A DNA stretch of 44,833 nucleotides, from the NCBI RefSeq assembly GCF_036788415.1, contig NZ_DAIQNN010000020.1, forward strand, positions 1 through 44,833, in the 5' to 3' direction. The stretch's first letter is position 1, and every line of letters begins with the position of its first letter. The stretch is from Rubrimonas sp036788415 (GTDB lineage: Bacteria; Pseudomonadota; Alphaproteobacteria; Rhodobacterales; Rhodobacteraceae). The notes beneath the pieces are model-generated. The model made no database searches. It was given only the letters and a program-made list of their open reading frames with translations, and was not told the origin of the DNA. Positions 31,833 through 39,148 of the stretch are shown one piece after another. The position numbers and the translations under genes were made by a program.

Positions 31833-33455
31833 TTGGGCCGGCTCGCATCGCTGGCGCTCCTCGTCGCCTCCCTGTTTCTCGCCCCCCCCGCCTCGGCGGA
31901 GTGCGTGGACTGCCATCGCGCGCATCTTCCCACCGCCGCCGACCCGCACGGCTTCATCGGCGACGACTGCGCCTCCTGCCACCGCGGCGACGACCGCGCC
32001 GCCGACGAGGAGGCCGCCCATGCCGGCGTGGTCGCGCGGCCCGGCCACATGGCCGACGCCGCGGAGACCTGCGGCGCCTGCCATCTCGACCATGTCGAGA
32101 ACGTGGCCGGCGGGTTGATGCACACCGGGCGCGGCATGGTCAGCGTCACGCGCTTCACCTTCGGGGAGAGCCCGCACTCCGATCTGCCTGCTGATCTGGC
32201 GGATCTCGGCGACAGTCCCGCCGACAGCTATCTGCGCAAGATGTGCGCGAGTTGCCATCTGGGGCAGGAACTGCATTCGATCGGAAGCCATGACCCGATC
32301 GGCAATCGCGGCGGCGGCTGCCTCGCCTGCCATCTGCCGCCCAAACCCGACGCGCGGACGCAGAACGCGACGCACCCGGCTCTGACCGCGCAGGTGTCGG
32401 ACGCGAACTGCGTCGGCTGCCATTCGCGCTCGGGCCGCATCTCGCTCAACTATGCGGGGATGGCGGAAGTGGACGACGACGCGCTGCGCCGGGCGGAGCG
32501 GGGCAATCTGGGGCGGCTTCCGGACGGGCGGCTGGTCGAGGTGCTCCATGCCGACCTCCACCATCAGGCGGGGATGGGCTGCGTCGACTGCCATACCATT
32601 CGCGACGTGATGGGGCCGACGCATGGCCACGCGCACGCCTCGGAAGCCGTGGACATCCAGTGCGCGGATTGTCACGACAACCGCAACCCGCGCGCGCGGC
32701 TCGAGGACTTCCCCGCCGACATGGCGGGCCGCGCCGCCCGCATTCCCTTTGCGACCGACGGCGGGACCGAGTTCCTGACGACCGGGCGCAAGGGCACGCC
32801 GCTGTGGCATGTGGAGCTTGCGCCGGGAGGTCCGGTGCTGCACCGCAAGACCGCCGGCGGATCGACGCCGATCCCGCAGCTCTCGCCCGAGAACCACCCG
32901 GCGAACGGGGCGCATGACCGGCTGTCCTGCGCCGCCTGTCACACCGAGTGGATCCCGCAATGCTATGGCTGCCACGTCGAATACGACCCCGAGGGGGCGT
33001 CCTTCGACCATGTCGAGCGGCGAGTGACGCTCGGAAACTGGCTCGAGACGCGCTGGCTGGTCCGCAACGAGCGTCCTCCGCTCGGCGTGGGGCCGGACGG
33101 GCTGATCCGGCCCTTCCTGCCGGGCATGGTGCGCACCATCGACCATCCCGACTGGGACGAGGCGCAATTCCGTCGTCTGTTCGGCCCGCTCTCTCCGCAC
33201 ACGACCAATGCGGGGATCGGCTGCGCCGACTGCCACCGCTCGTCGCGGATGCTGGGCTTGGGCGAGGGGATGCTCGAGCGCGAGGGCGGGGAGTGGACGT
33301 TCTTCCCCGCCCTGCCGATCCTGCGCGACGGGATGGCGGCGGACGCGATGACGACGCTGGACGGACGCGCCGCCGAGACAACGCGCGCCGGGGCGCGGCC
33401 CTTCGCGCCGGACGAGCTGAGACGGATCCTCGACGCCGATCTCGACGCGCCTTGA
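31833..33455 (+). CDS. undecahaem (11-haem) periplasmic c-type cytochrome
   Basis: 540 aa from TTG 31833. Sec signal LASLALLVASLFLAPPASA followed immediately by the first haem motif. Eleven CXXCH motifs in order: CVDCH, CASCH, CGACH, CASCH, CLACH, CVGCH, CVDCH, CADCH, CAACH, CYGCH, CADCH; many extra His can serve as axial ligands. Start is uncertain: TTG 31833 gives a good signal peptide; an upstream TTG at 31749 lies inside the repeat unit; an ATG at 31820 is in another frame, but one base less would fuse it to give MSTR plus the signal. It is not a known named type; likely electron carrier or reductase for the preceding Mo complex. Ends overlapping an FNR-like site. Confidence 0.87.
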   Translation: MGRLASLALLVASLFLAPPASAECVDCHRAHLPTAADPHGFIGDDCASCHRGDDRAADEEAAHAGVVARPGHMADAAETCGACHLDHVENVAGGLMHTGRGMVSVTRFTFGESPHSDLPADLADLGDSPADSYLRKMCASCHLGQELHSIGSHDPIGNRGGGCLACHLPPKPDARTQNATHPALTAQVSDANCVGCHSRSGRISLNYAGMAEVDDDALRRAERGNLGRLPDGRLVEVLHADLHHQAGMGCVDCHTIRDVMGPTHGHAHASEAVDIQCADCHDNRNPRARLEDFPADMAGRAARIPFATDGGTEFLTTGRKGTPLWHVELAPGGPVLHRKTAGGSTPIPQLSPENHPANGAHDRLSCAACHTEWIPQCYGCHVEYDPEGASFDHVERRVTLGNWLETRWLVRNERPPLGVGPDGLIRPFLPGMVRTIDHPDWDEAQFRRLFGPLSPHTTNAGIGCADCHRSSRMLGLGEGMLEREGGEWTFFPALPILRDGMAADAMTTLDGRAAETTRAGARPFAPDELRRILDADLDAP

Positions 33456-33465
33456 CCGGCGTCAA
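33452..33465. promoter_or_regulatory. second FNR/FixK-class palindrome, in front of the unknown gene at 33557
   Basis: TTGAC-CGGC-GTCAA is a perfect 14-bp palindrome overlapping the cytochrome stop codon and centred 98 bp upstream of the next start codon. Between them is an AT-rich stretch (about 33498-33535) suited to a promoter. Same TTGAC-N4-GTCAA form as at 26718-26733. Confidence 0.65.
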
Positions 33466-33556
33466 TCCCGGCCCCGAACGACCTGCGACCAAGGGCCTGT
33501 TGAAATTCCCGACTGCATCGCTCAATTATTTTCGTGGTCGGAGAAGGACGCGCGAG

Positions 33557-34027
33557 ATGATTGCGGCGGCGGGCAGAGCAACGATCACGGAATGCGGCGC
33601 GCTGGCGCTGGCGCCGCGCGAGGCCATCGCGCCGCGCGCGATGCGCCCGGCGGATGCGGCGCTGCTGGAAGTTCTGCGCGACCTCGCGCGCGCAGCCCAG
33701 CTCAGCGCGCCGATGGATCTCGACGTCGGTTGCGCCCTGATCGCGGCCCGGCCCGAAGACAGTCTGCGCGCCCATGGCGCGGCGCTGCTGCGCGCGGTGG
33801 ACGCCTCCGCGCTGCGGTCCGTGACCTTTCACCGCCGCGCCGGCGGGACGCTCGCCTTCGGCGAGGCGTGGCTGCTCGCCCTCGTCACGGCGCTGCGCGA
33901 CGGCGACGCCGACAGCGCGGTGTTTCTCGCGACCCGCATGATCCGGCGCGAGCGTCGGCGCGTCGTGCTCTGGCTCGCAGAGCGATTCGCGACCGCTTTG
34001 CGCGAAATCGCGCCCTCCGGGAGCTGA
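33557..34027 (+). CDS. hypothetical soluble protein, possibly in the FNR-type regulon
   Basis: 156 aa, not recognised, no signal peptide or membrane segment. It is mostly helical by composition, with an Arg-rich segment TRMIRRERRRVVLWLAERF near the C-terminus. Start ATG 33557 has GAGAAGGA 8 nt upstream. It has its own FNR/FixK-like palindrome at 33452 and follows the cytochrome gene by 101 bp, which ties it to the respiratory module by regulation rather than by known function. Followed by dps after 112 bp. Confidence 0.65.
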   Translation: MIAAAGRATITECGALALAPREAIAPRAMRPADAALLEVLRDLARAAQLSAPMDLDVGCALIAARPEDSLRAHGAALLRAVDASALRSVTFHRRAGGTLAFGEAWLLALVTALRDGDADSAVFLATRMIRRERRRVVLWLAERFATALREIAPSGS

Positions 34028-34139
34028 CGACTGCGCAAATGCGCTGGCGCCCCTGCGACAAAGTGTTAAGTCTGGCCTGACCGAGCAAGCCAGCCTCCAG
34101 CCAGCTCGCAAATCCCTCGCGAACCGAAAGGAGACGTCC

Positions 34140-34613
34140 ATGTCCAGCATCGCAACCAGCCTCGCCCCCGACGCCAACGCCGAAATCGTCGACGGTCTCG
34201 CCCAGGCGGTCGCCGACCTCTCGGTCGAGACGCTCAAGGCGCAAAACTACCATTGGAACGTGACCGGCATGGCGTTCGGCCCGCTGCACGAGCTGTTCCA
34301 GAAGATCTACGAGGACCATTTCGAAGGGCAGGACGAGCTGGCCGAGCGGATCAAGATGCTCGGCGCCCATGCCGAGGGCACCTATAGCGGGTTCCTCAAG
34401 CGCGCGCGTATCAGGGAATGCGACGGGCGGATCGACGCCCAGACCATGATCGCCAACCTCAAGGCCGATCAGGAGGCGCTGTCGGGACAGCTGACGGCGC
34501 TCGCCGAACTCGCCGACAAGCATGGCGATCTCGTCACCAACGACCTCGCCGTCGAGCGCGCGAGCGTGCACGACAAGTTCGCCTGGCTGCTCGGCGCGCA
34601 TCTGGAGGGCTGA
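34140..34613 (+). CDS. dps: Dps family ferritin-like DNA-protection protein
   Basis: 157 aa. Dps forms 12-mer shells that oxidise and store iron with H2O2, protecting DNA. Ferroxidase motif LKAQNYHWNVTGMAFGPLHE (about 32-51) holds the His ligands, and the partner Asp/Glu are in YEDHFEGQDELAERIKMLG. A second signature HDKFAWLLGAHLE closes the protein. GAAAGGAGA precedes ATG 34140. N-terminal tail is short and not Lys-rich, so DNA binding may be weak. Next to iron/haem genes on the opposite strand. Confidence 0.93.
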   Translation: MSSIATSLAPDANAEIVDGLAQAVADLSVETLKAQNYHWNVTGMAFGPLHELFQKIYEDHFEGQDELAERIKMLGAHAEGTYSGFLKRARIRECDGRIDAQTMIANLKADQEALSGQLTALAELADKHGDLVTNDLAVERASVHDKFAWLLGAHLEG

Positions 34614-34623
34614 GGCGCGCGCC

Positions 34624-34902
34624 TCACTCCGCCGCGGGTTGCGGGGCCTGGGCGAGTTCGTCGAGCAGGCAGGGTTTGCCCTTCTTCGCGCATTTGCGGC
34701 GATAGGCGATTTCCCAGCCGGCGAACCTGCCGCCCAGCCTGCGCTGCTGGTCGATCAGCATGACGATGAAGGCGCGGCGCTCCTCCGCGCCATCGAGCCG
34801 TTTGACGAGCTCCTTCTGGGCCTTCGTCATCCCGCAGCCGATGCAGTGGCCCCGCAGCTTGTGCTTGCACACGTCGATGCAGGGCGAGGGCGGTCTGAGC
34901 AT
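34624..34902 (-). CDS. DUF1289 domain protein
   Basis: 92 aa. The N-terminal SPCIDVCKHKLRGHCIGCGMT contains the four conserved Cys of DUF1289 (C8, C12, C20, C23), a probable metal or Fe-S site. It continues with a basic helix and YRRKCAKKGKPC adding two further Cys. Function of the family is unknown. GGAGAGA lies upstream of ATG 34902. Convergent with dps, 10 bp apart; downstream of the HemP operon by 61 bp. Confidence 0.85.
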   Translation of the reverse strand: MLRPPSPCIDVCKHKLRGHCIGCGMTKAQKELVKRLDGAEERRAFIVMLIDQQRRLGGRFAGWEIAYRRKCAKKGKPCLLDELAQAPQPAAE

Positions 34903-34963
34903 TCGGCGTCTCTCCTCTGGCGCGCGGGCCCGGCGCCCGCGTCGAGCTGGATCGGGTCTTCGG

Positions 34964-35443
34964 TCAATGGAGCCAACCGCCGGAACTGCGGCGGCGCGGA
35001 GCCGCGCGCAGGGCGCGGCCGAGGCGGTGGGCGCAGCCCAGCGCGGCGGGTCGCGCTTCGGGCCGGATCAGCGGCGCCAGCGCGACGGAGGCCGCGTTGA
35101 AATCGCCCCGGACTGCGGCCGAGACGGCGTCGGCGAGCAGAGCCTCGTCGCGTCCGAGACAGCCGCAGTCCGGCCCATGCCGCCAGATCGGGCCGCGCGC
35201 GCCCTCGGCGAGCACGCCGAGGAATTCCTCCAGCGCGCGCAGCGCGCGGCGCGCCGGCGCCGCGCCGAACTCGCCCGACAGCGCGCTCCACGCCTCGGCC
35301 TGTTGCTGCGGGCCGAGCAGCCACAGCCGCAGCGTGCGCACCAGCAGCCGGTCGGCGGGTCCGCGCGCGTCCAGCCGCCCGACCGGCGCAGCCCCTGCGG
35401 CGACCGGCTCGATGAACCCGTTCGGGTCGAACTGCGCGCTCAT
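34964..35443 (-). CDS. hypothetical protein cotranscribed with HemP
   Basis: 159 aa, soluble, Ala/Arg/Leu-rich, not recognised. It has a GPDCGCLGRDEALLADAV motif near residues 90-107 with two Cys in a CxC arrangement and a third Cys in ALGCAHRLG. ATG overlaps the hemP stop by 4 bp (ATGA), so expression is tied to HemP; a role in haem or iron handling is suggested only by this coupling. Confidence 0.72.
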   Translation of the reverse strand: MSAQFDPNGFIEPVAAGAAPVGRLDARGPADRLLVRTLRLWLLGPQQQAEAWSALSGEFGAAPARRALRALEEFLGVLAEGARGPIWRHGPDCGCLGRDEALLADAVSAAVRGDFNAASVALAPLIRPEARPAALGCAHRLGRALRAAPRRRSSGGWLH

Positions 35444-35631
35444 TTGGTCAGCAGCAGCTTGTTCTGCCGCGTCAGGTGCAGCGTGTAGACTTCGCCGTCA
35501 TGTTCGATCAGAAGCCGCCGCGCGCCCTTGAGCAGGGCTGCGCTGTCGATCCGCGGCGTCGCCTCGGGCGCCGGCGCCTTGGACTCGGCGCTCCGGACGT
35601 CGCGCTCCTGCGCGCGCATCACCGCGCCCAT
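35440..35631 (-). CDS. hemP: HemP family haemin-uptake-associated small protein
   Basis: 63 aa. The C-terminal half IDSAALLKGARRLLIEHDGEVYTLHLTRQNKLLLTK (about 28-63) is the HemP domain. HemP proteins are found with haemin uptake systems and respond to iron. I start at ATG 35631, which has GGAGG 7 nt upstream; the frame is open to 35658. No haemin receptor or ABC genes are in the window. Stop overlaps the start of the 159-aa gene. Transcription presumably begins in the AT-rich region near 35870-35925. Confidence 0.88.
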   Translation of the reverse strand: MGAVMRAQERDVRSAESKAPAPEATPRIDSAALLKGARRLLIEHDGEVYTLHLTRQNKLLLTK

Positions 35632-35777
35632 CCGGCGGCCTCCCGGTCGCGCAGCCATTCGGCGAGATTGACGAACTCGTCCACCACGCTGTCGGCGTCG
35701 AAAACGGGAATGGGGGTCGCTGCGTCGTCGTCTCGCATCTCGATCGGTCGTTCCCGGTCAGCCATCTCGCGCGCCAT
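35619..35777 (-). CDS. small acidic protein upstream of hemP
   Basis: 52 aa from ATG 35777, which has GAGGAGG 7 nt upstream. The acidic sequence ends VVDEFVNLAEWLRDREAAGWAR. The last 13 bp overlap the hemP start, a layout expected of translational coupling. Not recognised; supported by the strong ribosome binding site and the overlap. Confidence 0.55.
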   Translation of the reverse strand: MAREMADRERPIEMRDDDAATPIPVFDADSVVDEFVNLAEWLRDREAAGWAR

Positions 35778-35871
35778 CTCGCATCCTCCTCGACTGGCGA
35801 TGGTCCGGCTCGCGCGGCGCTGGGACCGGCTGGCTGAAACGCCGAAGCGACGCCCGCTTCGACATTGGTAT

Positions 35872-35884
35872 CTGAGCAAATCAG
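35872..35884. promoter_or_regulatory. candidate operator in the hemP promoter region
   Basis: CTGA-GCAAA-TCAG is a perfect inverted repeat in an AT-rich stretch (35865-35925) that is unusual in this genome and lies about 95 bp upstream of the first gene of the hemP group. An iron-responsive regulator such as RirA, Irr or Fur would be expected, but the site does not clearly match the consensus of any of these. Confidence 0.3.
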
Positions 35885-35954
35885 TCGGACTTTGTAAACC
35901 CGAGTTTCGCGCTAGGTTATAGGACGCGACAGGCGGACGCAGGCTGCGCCGCCG

Positions 35955-36674
35955 TCAGTCGAACACACAAGCGTCGGCGCCTGTGGCGCGCAGCGTCGCC
36001 GCGCCGTCGGCGATGGCGCGGGCGCGGCGTTGGAGGGCCGGGCTCAGCGCGTTGGGGTCGCGGCTGCGCGGGGCGGGGAGGAGGGTCGCGAGGCGCGCGC
36101 TTTCGGCGGCGGTCAGCGCGCTCGCGGGCTTGCCGAACCAGCGCTGGGCGGCGGCTTCGGCGCCGAACACGCCGGGGCCGAACTCGGCGATGTTGAGATA
36201 GACTTCCAGAATGCGCCTCTTGCTCCAGAGCAGCTCGATCAGCGCGGTGAAGCCGGCCTCCAGCGCCTTGCGGCTCCAGCTGCGCTCCGGCCAGAGGAAG
36301 GCGTTCTTGGCGGTCTGCTGCGATATCGTCGAGCCGCCGCGCAGCGCGCCGCCCTCCATCCGCGACCGCCATGCGGCCTCGATGGCCGCGCGGTCGAAGC
36401 CGTTGTGCTGGCAGAACCGCGCATCCTCGGCGGCGACGACGGCGCGGGCGAGATGCGGGGAGATCTCGGCCAGCGGACGCCAGTTGCGGGAGACCGATCC
36501 GAGCCGCGCCCGCTCGATCTCGATCAGCGCCGTCGTCGGCGGCGGGACCGCCGCGTAGAGCCCGACCCAGAGGACGCACAGCCCAACGGCGCCCAGCGCC
36601 AGCCGGAGCCCCAGACGCGCCGCAGCGCGCAAGCGCCGTCGCGCGGCGCGGAGGGACGCTCGCTTCGCCGCCAA
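35955..36674 (-). CDS. mtgA: monofunctional biosynthetic peptidoglycan transglycosylase
   Basis: About 239 aa, GT51 family, inner membrane with periplasmic catalytic domain that polymerises lipid II. A membrane segment (LALGAVGLCVLWVGLYAAV) is followed by AVVAAEDARFCQHNGFD with the catalytic Glu, RGGSTISQQTAKNAFLWPER, and ILEVYLNIAEFGPGVFG. Start is uncertain: the frame is open into the tRNA-Leu gene (ATG 36725 is inside the tRNA). The likely starts are TTG 36674 (used here; CGGGAG 10 nt upstream) or TTG 36683. The gene begins about 20 nt after the tRNA 3' end, so it is probably cotranscribed with the tRNA. Confidence 0.88.
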   Translation of the reverse strand: MAAKRASLRAARRRLRAAARLGLRLALGAVGLCVLWVGLYAAVPPPTTALIEIERARLGSVSRNWRPLAEISPHLARAVVAAEDARFCQHNGFDRAAIEAAWRSRMEGGALRGGSTISQQTAKNAFLWPERSWSRKALEAGFTALIELLWSKRRILEVYLNIAEFGPGVFGAEAAAQRWFGKPASALTAAESARLATLLPAPRSRDPNALSPALQRRARAIADGAATLRATGADACVFD

Positions 36675-36695
36675 ATCCCGCAAACTCCCGAACGG

Positions 36696-36779
36696 TGGTG
36701 CCTCGGGGGGGACTCGAACCCCCATGCCTTTCGGCGCCCGATTTTGAGTCGGGTGCGTCTACCATTCCGCCACCAAGGC
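36696..36779 (-). tRNA. tRNA-Leu (anticodon CAA)
   Basis: Minus-strand acceptor GCCTTGG pairs with CCGAGGC, followed by discriminator A and encoded CCA (36698-36696). Anticodon arm CCCGA-CTCAAAA-TCGGG gives anticodon CAA. It has the long variable arm of class II tRNAs and T-arm GGGGGTTCGAGTCCCCC. 84 nt including CCA. The mtgA start follows closely on the same strand. Confidence 0.97.
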
Positions 36780-36946
36780 CCGCCGCGGTCAGCTATAGCC
36801 CTTCGCCCCCGGCGCGCTCAAGCGGCAACGCTGTCTTTACGCCGCGGGCGCACTGTGCCGGGGCGGACCGAACCTCCGCCAGCCCGCCCGACCGCCGCGC
36901 CAGCAGGGCCGCGCCGACGGCCCGCATCCTTGCGAAAGGCGCGCCC

Positions 36947-37696
36947 ATGCTCCGCTTTCTCCCGATCCTCGCCCTGTCGGCGCTTGCGGCCTGCGCCGCG
37001 CCGCGCGTCTCGGCCCCTCCTTCGTCGCTCCCGATCGTCGTCGCCGAAGCACCCACGCTCTCGCCCTTCGAGGCGGCGCTGCGCGAGATCGGCGCCGAGT
37101 TCCGCCCGCCCGCGCGCGGCAAGGCGGTGCTGGTCAACATCCCCGCCTTCGAGCTGATCGCCTTCGAGGACGGCGAGCCGGTGATGACCAGCCGCGTCAT
37201 CGTGGGGACGCCGCGCACCCAAACCCCGGTGCTCGACACAGCCGTCTCCGCCGTGCGGTTCCGCCCGACCTGGCGGCCCACCCCGAGCATGATCGCCAGC
37301 GGCGAATACGAGGACCGCGTCTGGCCCGCAGGGCCGCGCAATCCGCTCGGCCTCGCGGCGATCCGGCTCGAGCCGGGGCTGCTGGTCTATCTGCACGACA
37401 CCAACCGCCCGGCCCTGTTCGAGCGCGACGCGCGCGCGCTGTCGCATGGCTGCGTGCGCACCGAAAAATGGGACGCGCTGGCGGCGTGGATACTCGACAT
37501 TTCGGTGGAGGAGGTGCTGGCGCACGCCAACGGTCGGCGCAGCTTCGACATGGCGCCGCCGACGCCGGTCCCGGTGTTCCTGCGCTATCACACCGAGTTC
37601 CCCGACGCCGACGGCGCGATACGGCGTCATCGCGACATCTACCGCCGCGACGCGTCGCTCGTGGCGTCGAGCGGAGAGGTCTGCCCGATGGGCTGA
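36947..37696 (+). CDS. L,D-transpeptidase family lipoprotein (YkuD domain)
   Basis: 249 aa. Lipobox LAAC with C16 marks a lipoprotein. The YkuD domain follows: VLVNIPAFELIAFEDGEPVM (about 61-80), SRVIVGTPRTQTPVL, H150 in YLHDTN, and the catalytic SHGCVR with C169 (166-171). It crosslinks peptidoglycan or attaches lipoproteins through meso-diaminopimelate. Start ATG 36947 has GCGAAAGG upstream. Opposite strand to mtgA across the tRNA; both are cell-wall genes. Confidence 0.9.
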   Translation: MLRFLPILALSALAACAAPRVSAPPSSLPIVVAEAPTLSPFEAALREIGAEFRPPARGKAVLVNIPAFELIAFEDGEPVMTSRVIVGTPRTQTPVLDTAVSAVRFRPTWRPTPSMIASGEYEDRVWPAGPRNPLGLAAIRLEPGLLVYLHDTNRPALFERDARALSHGCVRTEKWDALAAWILDISVEEVLAHANGRRSFDMAPPTPVPVFLRYHTEFPDADGAIRRHRDIYRRDASLVASSGEVCPMG

Positions 37697-37745
37697 CTTC
37701 GCCGCTCGCCCCGCCGCCGGCGGCGCGGCGCGGCTTGCGCGCGCG

Positions 37746-38846
37746 TCAGCGGCGCGGGCCGGCGCCGCGGAGCACCCGCGCGGGCGGCAGGACGAGATGG
37801 GCGCGCAGGCCGGCGCCGGGGGCGGTGTCGATCTCGAGCGCGCCGCCATGCGCGGCCATGATCTCGGCGACGATCGGCAGGCCGAGCCCGCCGGCGGCGC
37901 CTGCTCCGGTCCCGCCGCCGCCGCGGCCGTAGGGGCGCAGCGCCTCGGCGAGCTGGTCGGGGGCGAGGCCCGGACCGTCGTCGGCCACGGTGATGCGGGC
38001 GCCGACGTCGCGCCCCATGTCGCGCACCGAGAGCCGCACCTCGCCGGTCGCAGCCGCGTGCCGCAGCGCGTTGTCGAGGAGATTTCCGAGCGCGCGGGCC
38101 AGCGCGTCGGGGTCCGCGAGCGCTGTCAGCCCGGTCCGACCCGCCGGCGCGATCCGCGCGCCGACCGCGCGCGCGGCGGGCGCGGCGAGGCGGACGGCCT
38201 CGGCGGCGAGGGCGTCGAGATCGGTGGGGGCGACCGTCAGGCCGGCGCCGTCGGCGCCGAGGGCCACGAGATCGTCGGCGAGCCGCCGCATCCGCTCCGC
38301 CGCCGTCGCCAGATCGTCGAGATAGGCGCGCGCCCGCTCCGGCGGAAGCTCGTCGATCGCCTCGCGCAGGAACTCGGCGAAGCCGAGCACGGCGGTCAGG
38401 GGCGAGCGGAACTCGTGCGCGAGTCGCGCCAGCGCCGAGGCCTCGATCAGCGTCTCGCGGCGGCGCTGCGGGCGCTCGGGCCGAGGCGGCGGCGCGTCGG
38501 GCTCGAAGGCGACGCGCTCGCCGATGCGCCCATCCGGCAGGGCGACCGCGCTCCGCGCGATCCGCCCCGACACGATCCCCGCCGCGCAGGGCAGATGCGC
38601 CGTCTCTCCGCGCGCGGCCTCCAGCGCGGCGTCGAGCGCCGCCGCGACCTCCGGGGCGAGCGCCGCCGGATCGCGCGCGCCGAGCAGCGCCAGTCCGCGC
38701 GCATTGGCCCAGAGCAGACGCCGCCGCGCGGGGTCGCGCAGGAAAAGCGCCGCAGAGGGCGCCGGGGGCGGCGCAGGGGGCGGGGCCGGTTCGGGCGCCG
38801 GCGCGCGCAGGGCCGCGAGGTCGAGGGGCGCGCCGTCCGCGCTCAC
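37746..38846 (-). CDS. soluble sensor histidine kinase, orphan
   Basis: 366 aa from GTG 38846. N-terminal region (1-130) is Pro/Ala-rich with a degenerate PAS-like fold (LFLRDPARRRLLWANARGLALLG); no membrane segment. HisKA H-box LAHEFRSPLTAVLGF with H144, N-box NLLDNALRHA with N259, G1 DDGPG (289-293), G2 GGLGL (319-323). No response regulator in the window. Second gene after the DUF6324-like protein (4-bp gap). Signal and partner are unknown; the soluble form suggests a cytoplasmic or cell-cycle-type cue. Confidence 0.87.
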   Translation of the reverse strand: MSADGAPLDLAALRAPAPEPAPPPAPPPAPSAALFLRDPARRRLLWANARGLALLGARDPAALAPEVAAALDAALEAARGETAHLPCAAGIVSGRIARSAVALPDGRIGERVAFEPDAPPPRPERPQRRRETLIEASALARLAHEFRSPLTAVLGFAEFLREAIDELPPERARAYLDDLATAAERMRRLADDLVALGADGAGLTVAPTDLDALAAEAVRLAAPAARAVGARIAPAGRTGLTALADPDALARALGNLLDNALRHAAATGEVRLSVRDMGRDVGARITVADDGPGLAPDQLAEALRPYGRGGGGTGAGAAGGLGLPIVAEIMAAHGGALEIDTAPGAGLRAHLVLPPARVLRGAGPRR

Positions 38847-38850
38847 CGCG

Positions 38851-39078
38851 TCAGCCGCCGCGCCGCGCGCCGCTCGCCGGGCCCTGCCCGGACGGCCGGC
38901 CCCGCCGCGCCTGCGCCGCCGCCGCGCGCAGCTCTTCGGCGATTTCCTCGGCTTCCTCCGGGGTGAAATCCATCGGGATCTCCGCCCCGTCCTGCTCGAC
39001 GTAAATCCGCACCATGCCGAGCGTGGTGGGGCCTATCTGCAGGCTCGCGCCCGCGTCGCTTTCGCTGTTGATGCTCAT
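38851..39078 (-). CDS. small DUF6324-like protein
   Basis: 75 aa. LQIGPTTLGMVRIYVEQDG and IPMDFTPEEAEEIAEELRAA are typical of a short Rhodobacterales protein that I believe is DUF6324; the tail is Gly/Arg-rich. GGAG is 7 nt before ATG 39078; the frame is open upstream but unlikely to be coding. It ends 4 bp before the histidine kinase GTG, so may be a modulator of it. Function unknown. Confidence 0.75.
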   Translation of the reverse strand: MSINSESDAGASLQIGPTTLGMVRIYVEQDGAEIPMDFTPEEAEEIAEELRAAAAQARRGRPSGQGPASGARRGG

Positions 39079-39148
39079 GGGCCTGCTCCCGCCTCTGACG
39101 CAGTATCGCGCGGGCGGCGCGGCGCTTTCAAGCGCAGGCTGCGCGCGA

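Noticed and set aside
31820..32194. ATG-started plus-strand frame MSTRVGPARIAG
   Set aside because: Arg/Pro-rich and off-frame with the haem motifs. Kept only as evidence for a possible one-base error at the cytochrome start.
36696..36725. ATG 36725 as the mtgA start
   Set aside because: It lies inside the tRNA-Leu sequence, so a mature mRNA would lack it or disrupt the tRNA.
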